From positions 1 to 49,140 of the forward strand of contig JAGODU010000012.1 in assembly GCA_017998095.1 (NCBI GenBank): DNA of 49,140 nt, written 5' to 3'. The notes beneath the pieces are model-generated. The model saw only the letters and a program-made list of their open reading frames with translations. It was not told the origin of the DNA and made no database searches. The stretch is from Prolixibacteraceae bacterium. Lineage in GTDB: Bacteria; Bacteroidota; Bacteroidia; Bacteroidales; Prolixibacteraceae. A program made the position numbers and the translations under genes. Positions 17,127 through 25,398 of this stretch are shown here, piece after piece (the stretch's first letter is position 1; the number at the start of each line of letters is the position of its first letter).

Positions 17127-17363
17127 TTATTTCTTTAAATTATACTTAGCTGCAATTTGTTCTACAGTATATGTAGAATTCGGAAGAAGATCAGGAGGGC
17201 ATGCTCCATAACTTTGTTTGACCATAAATCGTTTGCAGGTTGTCCATTTTTCATCACCAGATTCACAATATATTTTACGGTAAGCCGTAGAAGTCATCTC
17301 CTTATCGCTCAATATTCCGTTGAATATGGGACACTTTTCATAACTGGGACATATATTTTCCAT
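17127..17363 (-). CDS. Small conserved-looking cysteine-rich protein of unknown function
   Basis: A 78-residue soluble protein beginning MENICPSYEKCPIFNGILSD, with five cysteines at about 5, 11, 33, 43 and 54. The spacing CxxxxxC..YCESGDEKWTTCKRF...GACPPDLLPNS suggests a metal or Fe-S site, and the terminal TYTVEQIAAKYN looks like a short helix. I recall similar 'CPIFNG...W..CKR....G.CPP' proteins as hypotheticals in Bacteroidota, but I do not know a function. It has its own gap on both sides, divergent from folE, and ends just before the long hairpin. Confidence 0.72.
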   Translation of the reverse strand: MENICPSYEKCPIFNGILSDKEMTSTAYRKIYCESGDEKWTTCKRFMVKQSYGACPPDLLPNSTYTVEQIAAKYNLKK

Positions 17364-17551
17364 TTCAGTATTTTTTAAAACAAAGATTAGCTCATTTTAT
17401 ATTCTCTAAAAAATAAATTTAAGTAAAAATAAGATAGCAATCAACTATAATAAAAAACATTCAAAAATTAAAACTAAAAGCAATTCACAATATAAGTTAA
17501 ATGCAGTAAACCGAATAAATTTTTGTTATTTTGCTATATAAAATTAAAAAC

Positions 17552-18175
17552 ATGGAATCAACATTGAACAAAGAAGGAAGTAACTATTCAAAGATAGAGA
17601 AATACGATACTGATACTACAAATAATCTTATAGAGCATTATTCTCAGATAATTAAAATTCTGGGAGAAGATCCTGAGAGAGAAGGATTGATTAAAACACC
17701 TCAACGAGTTGCCAAAGCGATGCAATTCCTTTTGCAGGGGTACCAGATGGATCCGGAAGCAATTCTTAAATCAGCAATGTTCAAGGAAGACTATCGTCAA
17801 ATGGTTGTAGTAAAGGATATTGAGCTTTTTTCAATGTGTGAGCATCATATGCTGCCTTTTTTTGGTAAAGCCCATGTTGCTTATATTCCTAATGGATATA
17901 TAACAGGACTCAGTAAGATTGCCCGAGTTGTTGAAGCTTTTTCCAGAAGACTTCAGGTACAGGAGAGGCTAACCACTCAAATCAAGGAATGTATTAACGA
18001 GACGCTTCATCCACTTGGCGTTGCAGTTGTAATTGAAGCACAACATCTTTGTATGCAAATGAGGGGAGTTCAGAAACAACACTCTGTAACAACAACTTCT
18101 GATTTTACGGGCATTTTTCTAAAAGAACCCACCAGAGGTGAATTCCTGAAGATAATAAGTAGTAACCTTCATTAA
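17552..18175 (+). CDS. folE: GTP cyclohydrolase I
   Basis: Converts GTP to 7,8-dihydroneopterin triphosphate, the entry step to folate and related pterins; acts as a decamer in the cytoplasm. The 207 residues from the ATG at 17552 keep the zinc ligands Cys96 and His99 in [11 protein letters not shown] and Cys167 in HLCMQMRGV, plus the [23 protein letters not shown] and [12 protein letters not shown] signatures. A start seven codons upstream would add an unrelated hydrophobic start inside the promoter-like segment. Upstream at 17526-17533 the sequence TTATTTTG is a near match to the -7 box. The zinc alcohol dehydrogenase gene follows after 18 bases. Confidence 0.96.
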   Translation: MESTLNKEGSNYSKIEKYDTDTTNNLIEHYSQIIKILGEDPEREGLIKTPQRVAKAMQFLLQGYQMDPEAILKSAMFKEDYRQMVVVKDIELFSMCEHHMLPFFGKAHVAYIPNGYITGLSKIARVVEAFSRRLQVQERLTTQIKECINETLHPLGVAVVIEAQHLCMQMRGVQKQHSVTTTSDFTGIFLKEPTRGEFLKIISSNLH

Positions 18176-18193
18176 AATTCAATCCCCATTCTG

Positions 18194-19153
18194 ATGAGAG
18201 CCCTTTTTTTTGATAATGGCTTAAGGTATATTTCTGAATATCCTGAACCTGTTCCTGTTGAAGGAGAAGCTTTAGTAAAAATCAAGCTGTCAGGTATTTG
18301 CAATACAGATATTGAAATTACAAAAGGTTATATGAATTTTAAGGGAGTTCCCGGACATGAATTTGTTGGTTTCGTAGAAGAAGTTAATAGTAATGATAAA
18401 AGGCTTATTGGAAAACGAGTTGTAGGAGATATTAATTGTTCATGCTATGAACCTGAGTGTGAATACTGTAATAAAAATCTTGGGCGCCATTGTCCGGATC
18501 GGATAACATTGGGGATTGACAGAAAGGACGGATGCTTTGCTGAATATTTAACTCTGCCAATTGAAAATCTGGTTGAAGTTCCAGATTGTGTTTCAGATGA
18601 AAATGCTGTATTTGCAGAACCATTGGCAGCAGCATTTGAAATTTTGGAGCAAGTTGAAGTTAAATCCAGAAGTAAAGTGCTTATCGTAGGAGATGGGAAA
18701 CTGGGGATATTGATTAACCATGCAATTTCAACAACGGATGCTGAAATATACCACGTTGGAAAGCATCCTGAAAAACTAAAACATCTGTCTTCTGAACATT
18801 GTAAGATTCTGCATAAAGATGAACAGGATAATACAAAATATGATATTGTAATAGAAGCAACAGGAAGTCTTGAAGGATTTCAATATTCAGTCGATCATAT
18901 AAAACCGAGGGGTATTCTTATTCTTAAAAGTACGCTTGCTGAATCTCAGAATATTAACCTTTCTCCGTTAGTAGTAAACGAAATAACCGTAGTTGGCTCA
19001 AGATGCGGAATCTTCAGTCGTGCAATTGATTATTTAAAAACCGGAGTAGACCTCACCCCTCTGGTTTCAGGAATATTTCCTATTGAAAAAGGAGTAGAAG
19101 CATTTGAAGCTGCTAAAGAAAAAAAAGCCATCAAAATATTAATCAGCTTTTGA
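18194..19153 (+). CDS. Zinc-dependent medium-chain alcohol dehydrogenase
   Basis: A 319-residue MDR-superfamily oxidoreductase, shorter than the usual 340-350. The GroES-like half has the catalytic-zinc residues Cys36 (GICNTD), His55 and Glu56 (PGHEF), and structural-zinc cysteines at about 84, 89, 92 and 100 (NCSCYEPECEYCNKNLGRHC). The Rossmann half carries VLIVGDGKLGIL and the DIVIEATGS turn. Glu138 in VFAEPLAAAFEIL is the usual inner ligand region. The substrate is unknown: relatives include threonine and sorbitol dehydrogenases. It follows folE by 18 bases and is probably cotranscribed, which hints at but does not prove a link to pterin or sugar-alcohol metabolism. Confidence 0.88.
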   Translation: MRALFFDNGLRYISEYPEPVPVEGEALVKIKLSGICNTDIEITKGYMNFKGVPGHEFVGFVEEVNSNDKRLIGKRVVGDINCSCYEPECEYCNKNLGRHCPDRITLGIDRKDGCFAEYLTLPIENLVEVPDCVSDENAVFAEPLAAAFEILEQVEVKSRSKVLIVGDGKLGILINHAISTTDAEIYHVGKHPEKLKHLSSEHCKILHKDEQDNTKYDIVIEATGSLEGFQYSVDHIKPRGILILKSTLAESQNINLSPLVVNEITVVGSRCGIFSRAIDYLKTGVDLTPLVSGIFPIEKGVEAFEAAKEKKAIKILISF

Positions 19154-19246
19154 TCGTTAATAAATCTATTTTTAAATATTTCTCTTTAATTAACCTGTAA
19201 TTGTTAAATATAAGCGATATTTGATATATCAAAAAGAAAGAATCTT

Positions 19247-20509
19247 ATGAGCATACTTATTAAGAATATTGAACTCAACAATATAATTACTGATATATAT
19301 ATTGAAGAAAATATAATCCTTAAGATAGGGGAAAACCTTAATTTCAAAGCAGATAAAATCATAGATGGAAAAAATAAAGCTGTCATTCCGGGCTTGCTTA
19401 ATGGGCATGGACATGCAGCCATGTCACTCATGAGAGGGTATGCCGATGATATGCCATTAATGCCATGGCTTGAACAAAAAATATGGCCTTTGGAAAACAA
19501 GCTTACAGAAGAGGATGTTTATTGGGGAACAAAGCTTGCTTGTCTTGAAATGATAAAAAACGGGATAACAACATTTGTTGACATGTATCATCACTTTCCG
19601 GGAGTTGCAAGGGCTACAGATGACATGGGATTAAGGGGTTGTCTTTCGATTGCTGCGCTGGATTTCAACAATATTGAACTAGCAGAAAAGTTTAAACAAA
19701 AAGCTATAGAATATTATGAATCAATGTCAAAATATTCAGACAGGGTAAAGTTTATCTTCGGGCCACATGCTATTTATACTGTTTCTGAGGCTACATGGAA
19801 ATGGATTTCGGAATACGCAAATCAAAACAATATTCATATACACACTCATCTTTCAGAGACAATAAGCGAGGTAGAGCAAGCAAAAAATTTATATGGATGT
19901 TCACCTGTTAAATATCTTGACAAACTTGGAGTATTGGGGAAGAATGTTAGTCTGGCTCACTGTGTACATTTAAGTGATGAAGATCTTGATATTATAGCAG
20001 AAAGAGGATGTATAATTGTTCATAATCCTGTTTCAAATTTAAAGCTTGCATCGGGTAATGGATTCAGGTACAAGGACATGAAAGAAAGAGGCATTCCGGT
20101 AGTAATAGGAACTGACGGGCCTTCATCAGGAAATAATCTTGATATATTGGAAGCAATGAAAATAGCGTCCTTAAATGGAAAATCATATTATAATGATCCG
20201 ACTATCTGGAATACAGAAGAAACGTTTGATTGTGTATGCAAGCACAACGAAAGGATTACCGGATGGAAGATTGGAAAAATTGAAGAGGGTTATCTTGCAG
20301 ATATTAGTCTTGTAAATCTAGCATTACCAGAGATGACACCTAACTTTCATCTTATTTCAAATCTCGTATATTCTGCTAATGGAAGTTGTATTGACACAGT
20401 AATTTGTGATGGAAAAATACTGATGGAAAACAGGAAAGTGCCGGGAGAAGAAGAAATACTTGCAAAATCAGGAGAAGTTGCCAGAAATTTGATTAACAAT
20501 CATAAATGA
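19247..20509 (+). CDS. mtaD: Amidohydrolase, S-adenosylhomocysteine/methylthioadenosine deaminase type
   Basis: A 420-residue member of the ATZ/TRZ amidohydrolase group that deaminates adenosine-like or related purine substrates. The metal-binding motifs are complete: His54 and His56 in NGHGHAAM, the IHTHLSET histidine, LAHCVHLSDED, and the TDG aspartate in IGTDGPSSGNN. The family markers MRGYADDMPLMPWL and HNPVSNLKLASG favour an MtaD-like role in SAH/MTA salvage over chlorohydrolases, though guanine-type or other deamination is possible. It lies 93 bases after the alcohol dehydrogenase in the same direction and is convergent with the ABC exporter, 15 bases from its end. Confidence 0.85.
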   Translation: MSILIKNIELNNIITDIYIEENIILKIGENLNFKADKIIDGKNKAVIPGLLNGHGHAAMSLMRGYADDMPLMPWLEQKIWPLENKLTEEDVYWGTKLACLEMIKNGITTFVDMYHHFPGVARATDDMGLRGCLSIAALDFNNIELAEKFKQKAIEYYESMSKYSDRVKFIFGPHAIYTVSEATWKWISEYANQNNIHIHTHLSETISEVEQAKNLYGCSPVKYLDKLGVLGKNVSLAHCVHLSDEDLDIIAERGCIIVHNPVSNLKLASGNGFRYKDMKERGIPVVIGTDGPSSGNNLDILEAMKIASLNGKSYYNDPTIWNTEETFDCVCKHNERITGWKIGKIEEGYLADISLVNLALPEMTPNFHLISNLVYSANGSCIDTVICDGKILMENRKVPGEEEILAKSGEVARNLINNHK

Positions 20510-20524
20510 CTGATTAAAGAATAA

Positions 20525-21250
20525 TTATTTCAATAAGGGCAGGACTTCGTCAGGAGTGCCAATTTTTATTACATGACCTTTATCGAGAAGCAACACCCTG
20601 TCGCAATATTTTCTTATGGTATCGAACTGGTGACTTACATGAATAATAGTTTTCCCTTTTATAATTCGTTCGTGAAAAACTTCATCAGCCTTTTTCTTAA
20701 AGTTGATATCCCCTACTCCTCCGAAGAATTCATCCATTAAAAATATATCAGCTCTGGCATTTACAGCAATGGAAAACATAAGTTTGCTTTTCATACCTGA
20801 TGAGTAATATTTAACCGGAGTATCAATAAAATCGTTCAGTTCCGCAAAGGTTATAATCTCTTCCATCTTTGACTTGCATTCTTTTATTGACATTCCAAGA
20901 ACGGATGAATTGACCATGACATTCTGACGAGCAGAAAGTTCATCATGAAATCCCATCCCCAATGCAAGACGCATAGCTTTTCCGTTGATTGTAACAGAAC
21001 CACCTCTATCAGGAGGTATTGCTTTATTCATTATTTGGATTAGAGTAGATTTACCACTTCCGTTTAAGCCAATGATACCAAAAAATTCTCCTTTATAAAT
21101 TTCAAGATTAATGCCGTGTAATGCATGGATTTTTCTGTTCTTTTTACCTGTAAAGATTGAAAAAACACGATCTCTGATAGTATTACCCCTATCGTGTATT
21201 GTAAATGTTTTATTTATATTTTCAAGCTTAATTGCTATGTTATCTTCCAT
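20525..21250 (-). CDS. Polysaccharide ABC exporter ATP-binding protein (Wzt/TagH type)
   Basis: The ATPase of a lipid-linked glycan exporter at the cytoplasmic face of the inner membrane. The 241 residues carry Walker A GLNGSGKST (61-69), the signature YYSSGMKSKL (148-157), Walker B ADIFLMDEFFGGVGD (167-181) and the switch His207. The start, with IRDRVFSIFTGKKNRKIHALHGINLEI, is typical of O-antigen and teichoic-acid exporters. There is no C-terminal carbohydrate-binding domain (E. coli O9a Wzt is about 430 residues), so chain-end recognition would be absent or elsewhere. It ends the two-gene unit, starting 13 bases after the permease. Confidence 0.92.
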   Translation of the reverse strand: MEDNIAIKLENINKTFTIHDRGNTIRDRVFSIFTGKKNRKIHALHGINLEIYKGEFFGIIGLNGSGKSTLIQIMNKAIPPDRGGSVTINGKAMRLALGMGFHDELSARQNVMVNSSVLGMSIKECKSKMEEIITFAELNDFIDTPVKYYSSGMKSKLMFSIAVNARADIFLMDEFFGGVGDINFKKKADEVFHERIIKGKTIIHVSHQFDTIRKYCDRVLLLDKGHVIKIGTPDEVLPLLK

Positions 21251-21263
21251 AATATCAGAATCA

Positions 21264-22040
21264 TTATAAAAATTCCAGGGCCTTTTTTGATCTGTATTTC
21301 ATAAAAATGTATCCGGAAACACAAATTATAAAGGATATTAAAATTCCTATCCACATAAAATGAGTATCAGGAATTTTATCATATATCAATACTTCTCTGA
21401 AATTAACAGCAAAAGCAGTAATTGGAACATAAAGTAAAAAATGATAGTTTTCGTAAAGAATTTTATAATCCCAGATTATAGGTATTAACCAAAACCCTGC
21501 TAAAAGAACAATTGACCAAAGATGATCCAGATCTCTGATGTAAATGTAAAGAGTAGCCAGGAAAAAAGAAATTCCAAGGATAAACATTGAATATCCAATA
21601 ATTATAGGAAACAGATATAAAATATTAGCAGAAAAATGTGGATCAAAAAAAACAATATCAAAAAGAAAAAAGATAATCAGATTGATAATAAAACCCCATA
21701 GTTTACTTGCAAGCAATGACCAGAAGAAATCTATCTTAGGTAAAGCAATATTTTGAAGTATATATCGCTGTTTTTGAAACAGATTAATTGATTGCCTAGA
21801 TGTTTCTGCAAAGAATTCCCAATAAATAATACCGGTAAAAAGATATAGAACAAAATTAGGATCAGAATTTTTAAAAATAAGAAAAGAAAAGGCAAGATAA
21901 TATATCAAAATCTGGAAGAAGGGATTAATAAAAGCCCAAAGGATACCTAATCTGGAACCATAATATCTTAAATAATAATCATGATTTGCAAACAGATATA
22001 TCCTTTCAATTCTGTTTCTTATATCTCCTGATATCTTCAT
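21264..22040 (-). CDS. Polysaccharide ABC exporter permease (Wzm/TagG type)
   Basis: The ABC2-type membrane subunit paired with the ATPase that follows it. From the chosen ATG at 22040 it has 258 residues (MKISGDIRNRIERIYLFANHDYYLRYYGSRLGILWAFINP...), with six predicted membrane helices and the cytoplasmic RYYGSRLGxLW segment conserved in Wzm/TagG. I prefer this start over the ATG at 22094 because an exact TAnnTTTG element lies between them (22068-22075), so the longer form would begin upstream of its own promoter. The permease gene is divergent from the glycosyltransferase at 22165. Confidence 0.9.
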   Translation of the reverse strand: MKISGDIRNRIERIYLFANHDYYLRYYGSRLGILWAFINPFFQILIYYLAFSFLIFKNSDPNFVLYLFTGIIYWEFFAETSRQSINLFQKQRYILQNIALPKIDFFWSLLASKLWGFIINLIIFFLFDIVFFDPHFSANILYLFPIIIGYSMFILGISFFLATLYIYIRDLDHLWSIVLLAGFWLIPIIWDYKILYENYHFLLYVPITAFAVNFREVLIYDKIPDTHFMWIGILISFIICVSGYIFMKYRSKKALEFL

Positions 22041-22067
22041 CTGATTTATTTCAGAATTATTTGTCGC

Positions 22068-22075
22068 CAAATATA
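22068..22075 (-). promoter_or_regulatory. TAnnTTTG -7 element of the Wzm/Wzt genes
   Basis: Minus-strand TATATTTG, exact consensus, with TTG at 22092-22094 a possible -33 box (17-base spacing). Transcription starting near 22061 would leave a leader of about 20 bases before the ATG at 22040, and decides that start. Confidence 0.5.
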
Positions 22076-22164
22076 TGAATAAAGTTAAGTTCAACCATGA
22101 TTTATTGTGAATTTAAGATTTGTCAAATTATTAGTATTTTCACGATAAATATTAATAAAACATA

Positions 22165-23202
22165 TTGACAGAAATACCGGTCATAATAATAAACTGGAAT
22201 GGGCTTGAAGATACAATCGAGTCTGTAGAATCACTAATTAACCAAAGTTACAAGGATATAGAAATTCATATAGCAGATAATAATTCAAGAGAAGAAGAAT
22301 TTAAAAAATTATCAGCAAGGTATGACAGTAATCCAAAGGTTATACTTTATAAAAACAAAGAAAATTTAGGATTTACATTAGCCCACAATGTCCTTTTCGA
22401 AAAATTGCTCAAAGAAGACTATGAGTATATAGCCCTGCTGAATAATGATGCAGTTGCTGACAAGAGCTGGATTGAGAATATGTTACATTCAGCTGAAAAA
22501 GAAAATGCTGACATAGTAGCATGTAAAATGTTGAATTACTATGATCGGGAAATTATTGATAGTCAAGGTTTATATTTATTGAGTTCAGGAGAAATTCTAC
22601 CTGTTGGAAATGGTGAATCTGTTGAAACTTTTAGAAATCAGGGGGCAATTATAGGAGCTTCAGGTGGAGCTTGCCTTTTAAAAACTGAAATGTTAAAAGA
22701 AACAGGCATTTTCGATAGTTATTTTTCAACAGGCTATGAAGATGCTGAACTTGGATTGAGAGCATTTATTAATGGGAAAAAGATAATATTTTCCGAAGAT
22801 GCAATAGTCTATCATAAAATAAGTAAATCAGTTTCAAAGGTCAGCAATGAAAAAAAGATTCAAAAAATTTATGAAGATAAAAATTACACTTACCTGAAAC
22901 TGATACCTGCCGGAGTATTAGTATTGAATTTAATACCCAACATTTTGAGGTTTATACTTATCATTCTTATCCATCTGCTAAACTTAAGATTTCGTTTTCT
23001 AAAAAATTATTTAGTTGCCCATTATCATACTTTTACAAATGACATGGGTAAAATTCTAAAGGCACGAAGCGAAATGAGGGGAAAAAGAAAGATAAATTCA
23101 TCAACAATAATTAAAAATCAAAGATTCGTCTTTTATCATGATATTTTGCGTTTTTATAAGTTCATTTTAAAAGGAGAAAATAACAAGCTTGAGAAGTATT
23201 AA
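22165..23202 (+). CDS. Glycosyltransferase family 2 (rhamnosyltransferase-like)
   Basis: A 345-residue GT-A transferase. It opens with the nucleotide-binding VIIINWNGLEDTIESVESL, has the metal-binding NNDAVADKSW (a DxD-type site) and the GASGGACLLKTEMLKETGIFD acceptor-loop segment typical of WbbL-like rhamnosyl and related transferases, and ends with a predicted hydrophobic stretch near LIPAGVLVLNLIPNILRFILIILIHLL, suggesting membrane association. The only in-frame start before the domain is a TTG at 22165; no ATG is available until well inside the domain. It leads a three-gene plus-strand run with the two GT4 genes and is divergent from the exporter. The sugar and acceptor are unknown. Confidence 0.88.
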   Translation: MTEIPVIIINWNGLEDTIESVESLINQSYKDIEIHIADNNSREEEFKKLSARYDSNPKVILYKNKENLGFTLAHNVLFEKLLKEDYEYIALLNNDAVADKSWIENMLHSAEKENADIVACKMLNYYDREIIDSQGLYLLSSGEILPVGNGESVETFRNQGAIIGASGGACLLKTEMLKETGIFDSYFSTGYEDAELGLRAFINGKKIIFSEDAIVYHKISKSVSKVSNEKKIQKIYEDKNYTYLKLIPAGVLVLNLIPNILRFILIILIHLLNLRFRFLKNYLVAHYHTFTNDMGKILKARSEMRGKRKINSSTIIKNQRFVFYHDILRFYKFILKGENNKLEKY

Positions 23203-23211
23203 AATAAAAAC

Positions 23212-24297
23212 ATGCACATTGCAATAATAGCAGATAGTCTTGACATTCAGAATGCGGGAGTACATGTTTACACAAAAAACATGATTAGATCACTTCAGGA
23301 GCAAGGGATACATAAGGTTACGATATTCCGCCTCTCATCAAATACTGAAGATCAATATAAGAATGAGATTATTGTGAAACGGGTAATCCCTTTTTTTCAG
23401 AAAGATCCTTTAAGGTTGTTTTTCAAACTTCCATCAGCAATCAGAAGGATAAATCCGGATATAGTAATAGAGCCTGCTCATTTTGGACCATTCAATCTTC
23501 CCGTGAGAATCAAGAGGGTAACTATAATTCATGATCTGACTCCAATATTATTTCCTCAGTGGCATAGTTTTATCAGTCAAAAATTGCAAAAGATTTTTCT
23601 CCCTTCAATAATTAAAAAATCATCTTTAATTATTGCAAATTCAGATAATACTTTAAATGACATAATACACTATTATCCATCAGCTAAAAAGAAGACAATA
23701 AAAATATATCCCGGAATAGATCCTTATTTTTCAACAAATAATAATTTCACTGAAATAAAGGAACCATTTTTTCTGAATACCGGCACTATAGAACCAAGAA
23801 AGAACTTAATTACCTTGTTGAATGCTTATTGCATTTTCAGAAAAAAAAACAATCAAAAACATAAGCTAATAATCTGCGGAAGTAAGGGATGGAAAAACAA
23901 TGAATTTTATAAGAAGATGGATGAGCACCCATATAAAGAAGATATTGAATTGAGAGGCTATGTTGATAAAGAAACATTAAAGAAACTTTATGAAACCACA
24001 ACTGCATTTATCTATCCCTCAATTTATGAAGGATTTGGGTTACCGGTAACTGAAGCTATGAGTTGTGGAGCACCTTGTATTATAGCAAGAGATTCATCAC
24101 TTATCGAAGCCGGAGGAATAGCAGCTAAGTATTTCAATCCCGGAGATGCTGATGATTTATATGAAAGAATGAAGGAACTGACAGAATCGAAAGAAACGAG
24201 AGGACAAATGATAAAAAAGGGCATTGAACATTCTCAGCAATTTTCATGGGAAAATTATGTATCAATTTTGGAAGATGAACTATTGAAAATGATGTAA
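23212..24297 (+). CDS. Glycosyltransferase family 4
   Basis: A 361-residue GT-B transferase likely acting at the cytoplasmic face on a lipid-linked glycan. The C-terminal half carries the donor-site landmarks NTGTIEPRKNLITLLNAY and YPSIYEGFGLPVTEAMSCGAPCI with the E-x7-E motif, followed by EAGGIAAKYFNPGDADDL. The N-terminal half has the HDLTPILFPQWHSF segment common to mannosyl and rhamnosyl GT4 enzymes. It starts 9 bases after the GT2 gene. Which sugar it transfers is not visible. Confidence 0.9.
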   Translation: MHIAIIADSLDIQNAGVHVYTKNMIRSLQEQGIHKVTIFRLSSNTEDQYKNEIIVKRVIPFFQKDPLRLFFKLPSAIRRINPDIVIEPAHFGPFNLPVRIKRVTIIHDLTPILFPQWHSFISQKLQKIFLPSIIKKSSLIIANSDNTLNDIIHYYPSAKKKTIKIYPGIDPYFSTNNNFTEIKEPFFLNTGTIEPRKNLITLLNAYCIFRKKNNQKHKLIICGSKGWKNNEFYKKMDEHPYKEDIELRGYVDKETLKKLYETTTAFIYPSIYEGFGLPVTEAMSCGAPCIIARDSSLIEAGGIAAKYFNPGDADDLYERMKELTESKETRGQMIKKGIEHSQQFSWENYVSILEDELLKMM

Positions 24298-24300
24298 GCA

Positions 24301-25386
24301 ATGAAAATACTCTTTGTTACAGATTATTATTATCCGCATATAGGAGGAGTTGAAAAACTATTCAAATCGCTTGCTGAGAGCCTTGTTGAAAAGGGTAATA
24401 AAGTTTCGGTTATAACATGGAGATATGAAAGAGAACTAAGAAAAAGAGAAATAATAAACGGAGTTGAAATTATCAGAATAAATTCGATATCAAGGGCTTT
24501 GTTTTCAATTTCCGGATTACCTGAAATAATATCATCAGCAAATAAAAGTGAACTAATACATACATCAACCTACAGTTCAGCATTAGGAGCTTATATTGCT
24601 TCCCGATTAACAAAGACTAAAATAATAATTACAGTACATGAAGTCTGGGGAAAATTATGGCTTTCATTACCCCACACATCAATACTATCGGGATACATGT
24701 ACAAGTTATTAGAAAAATTTATTCTTAAATTAAAATTCAATAAATATATATCCGTATCTGAAAACACTAATAAAGAACTAATTAAGTTAGGAATATCAAA
24801 AAATAAAATTAAAGTAATATATAACGGAATCGATTATAACTTACCTAAATGGAAAGGCATAACGGAACCATTTACATTCACTTTCTTTGGAAGGGCCGGT
24901 TTATCAAAGGGACTGGATATAATGATAAAAGCTTCAGAATTAATTCACAAAGAATATCCTTATTTGAAATTTAAGTTCATCATTTCTCCTCAAATAAAAA
25001 GTCTTTATAAAAAATATATACTTGAAATTAAGTCAGGATCAATAAAAGATTCTTCAGTGATTAAAACCAATCTGCCATTCAACGAACTGACAGAAGAATT
25101 AATAACATCCAGTTGTATAATTGTCCCCTCCTATTCTGAAGGATTTGGTTTTACTGCTGTAGAAAGTTCAGCCATGGGAATACCTTTAATATCATCAGGT
25201 AAAGGTTCACTTAAGGAAGTAGTTTTCGGGAAAGTAATAACGATGAAAGATCTTCGTCCGGAATCACTGAAGGAGTCAATGATAAAAGCTGTTAATAATG
25301 ATTTTGAAACAGTTCAGAATAAACAATTTACCATACAGGACTTCATTAATAATCACTTGGAATTGTATGATGAATTAAAAGACTAA
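24301..25386 (+). CDS. Glycosyltransferase family 4
   Basis: A second 361-residue GT-B transferase, 3 bases after the previous one and probably translationally coupled. It starts with MKILFVTDYYYPHIGGVEKLFKSLAESL, the acceptor-side glycine loop typical of PimA/PglA-like GT4 enzymes, and has FTFFGRAGLSKGLDIMIKA and VPSYSEGFGFTAVESSAMGIPLI, the donor-site E-x7-E region. Its identity to the neighbouring GT4 appears low, so it is not a recent tandem copy. It converges with the TMTC-like gene, 12 bases from its end. Confidence 0.9.
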   Translation: MKILFVTDYYYPHIGGVEKLFKSLAESLVEKGNKVSVITWRYERELRKREIINGVEIIRINSISRALFSISGLPEIISSANKSELIHTSTYSSALGAYIASRLTKTKIIITVHEVWGKLWLSLPHTSILSGYMYKLLEKFILKLKFNKYISVSENTNKELIKLGISKNKIKVIYNGIDYNLPKWKGITEPFTFTFFGRAGLSKGLDIMIKASELIHKEYPYLKFKFIISPQIKSLYKKYILEIKSGSIKDSSVIKTNLPFNELTEELITSSCIIVPSYSEGFGFTAVESSAMGIPLISSGKGSLKEVVFGKVITMKDLRPESLKESMIKAVNNDFETVQNKQFTIQDFINNHLELYDELKD

Positions 25387-25398
25387 AAGAAAAAAATA

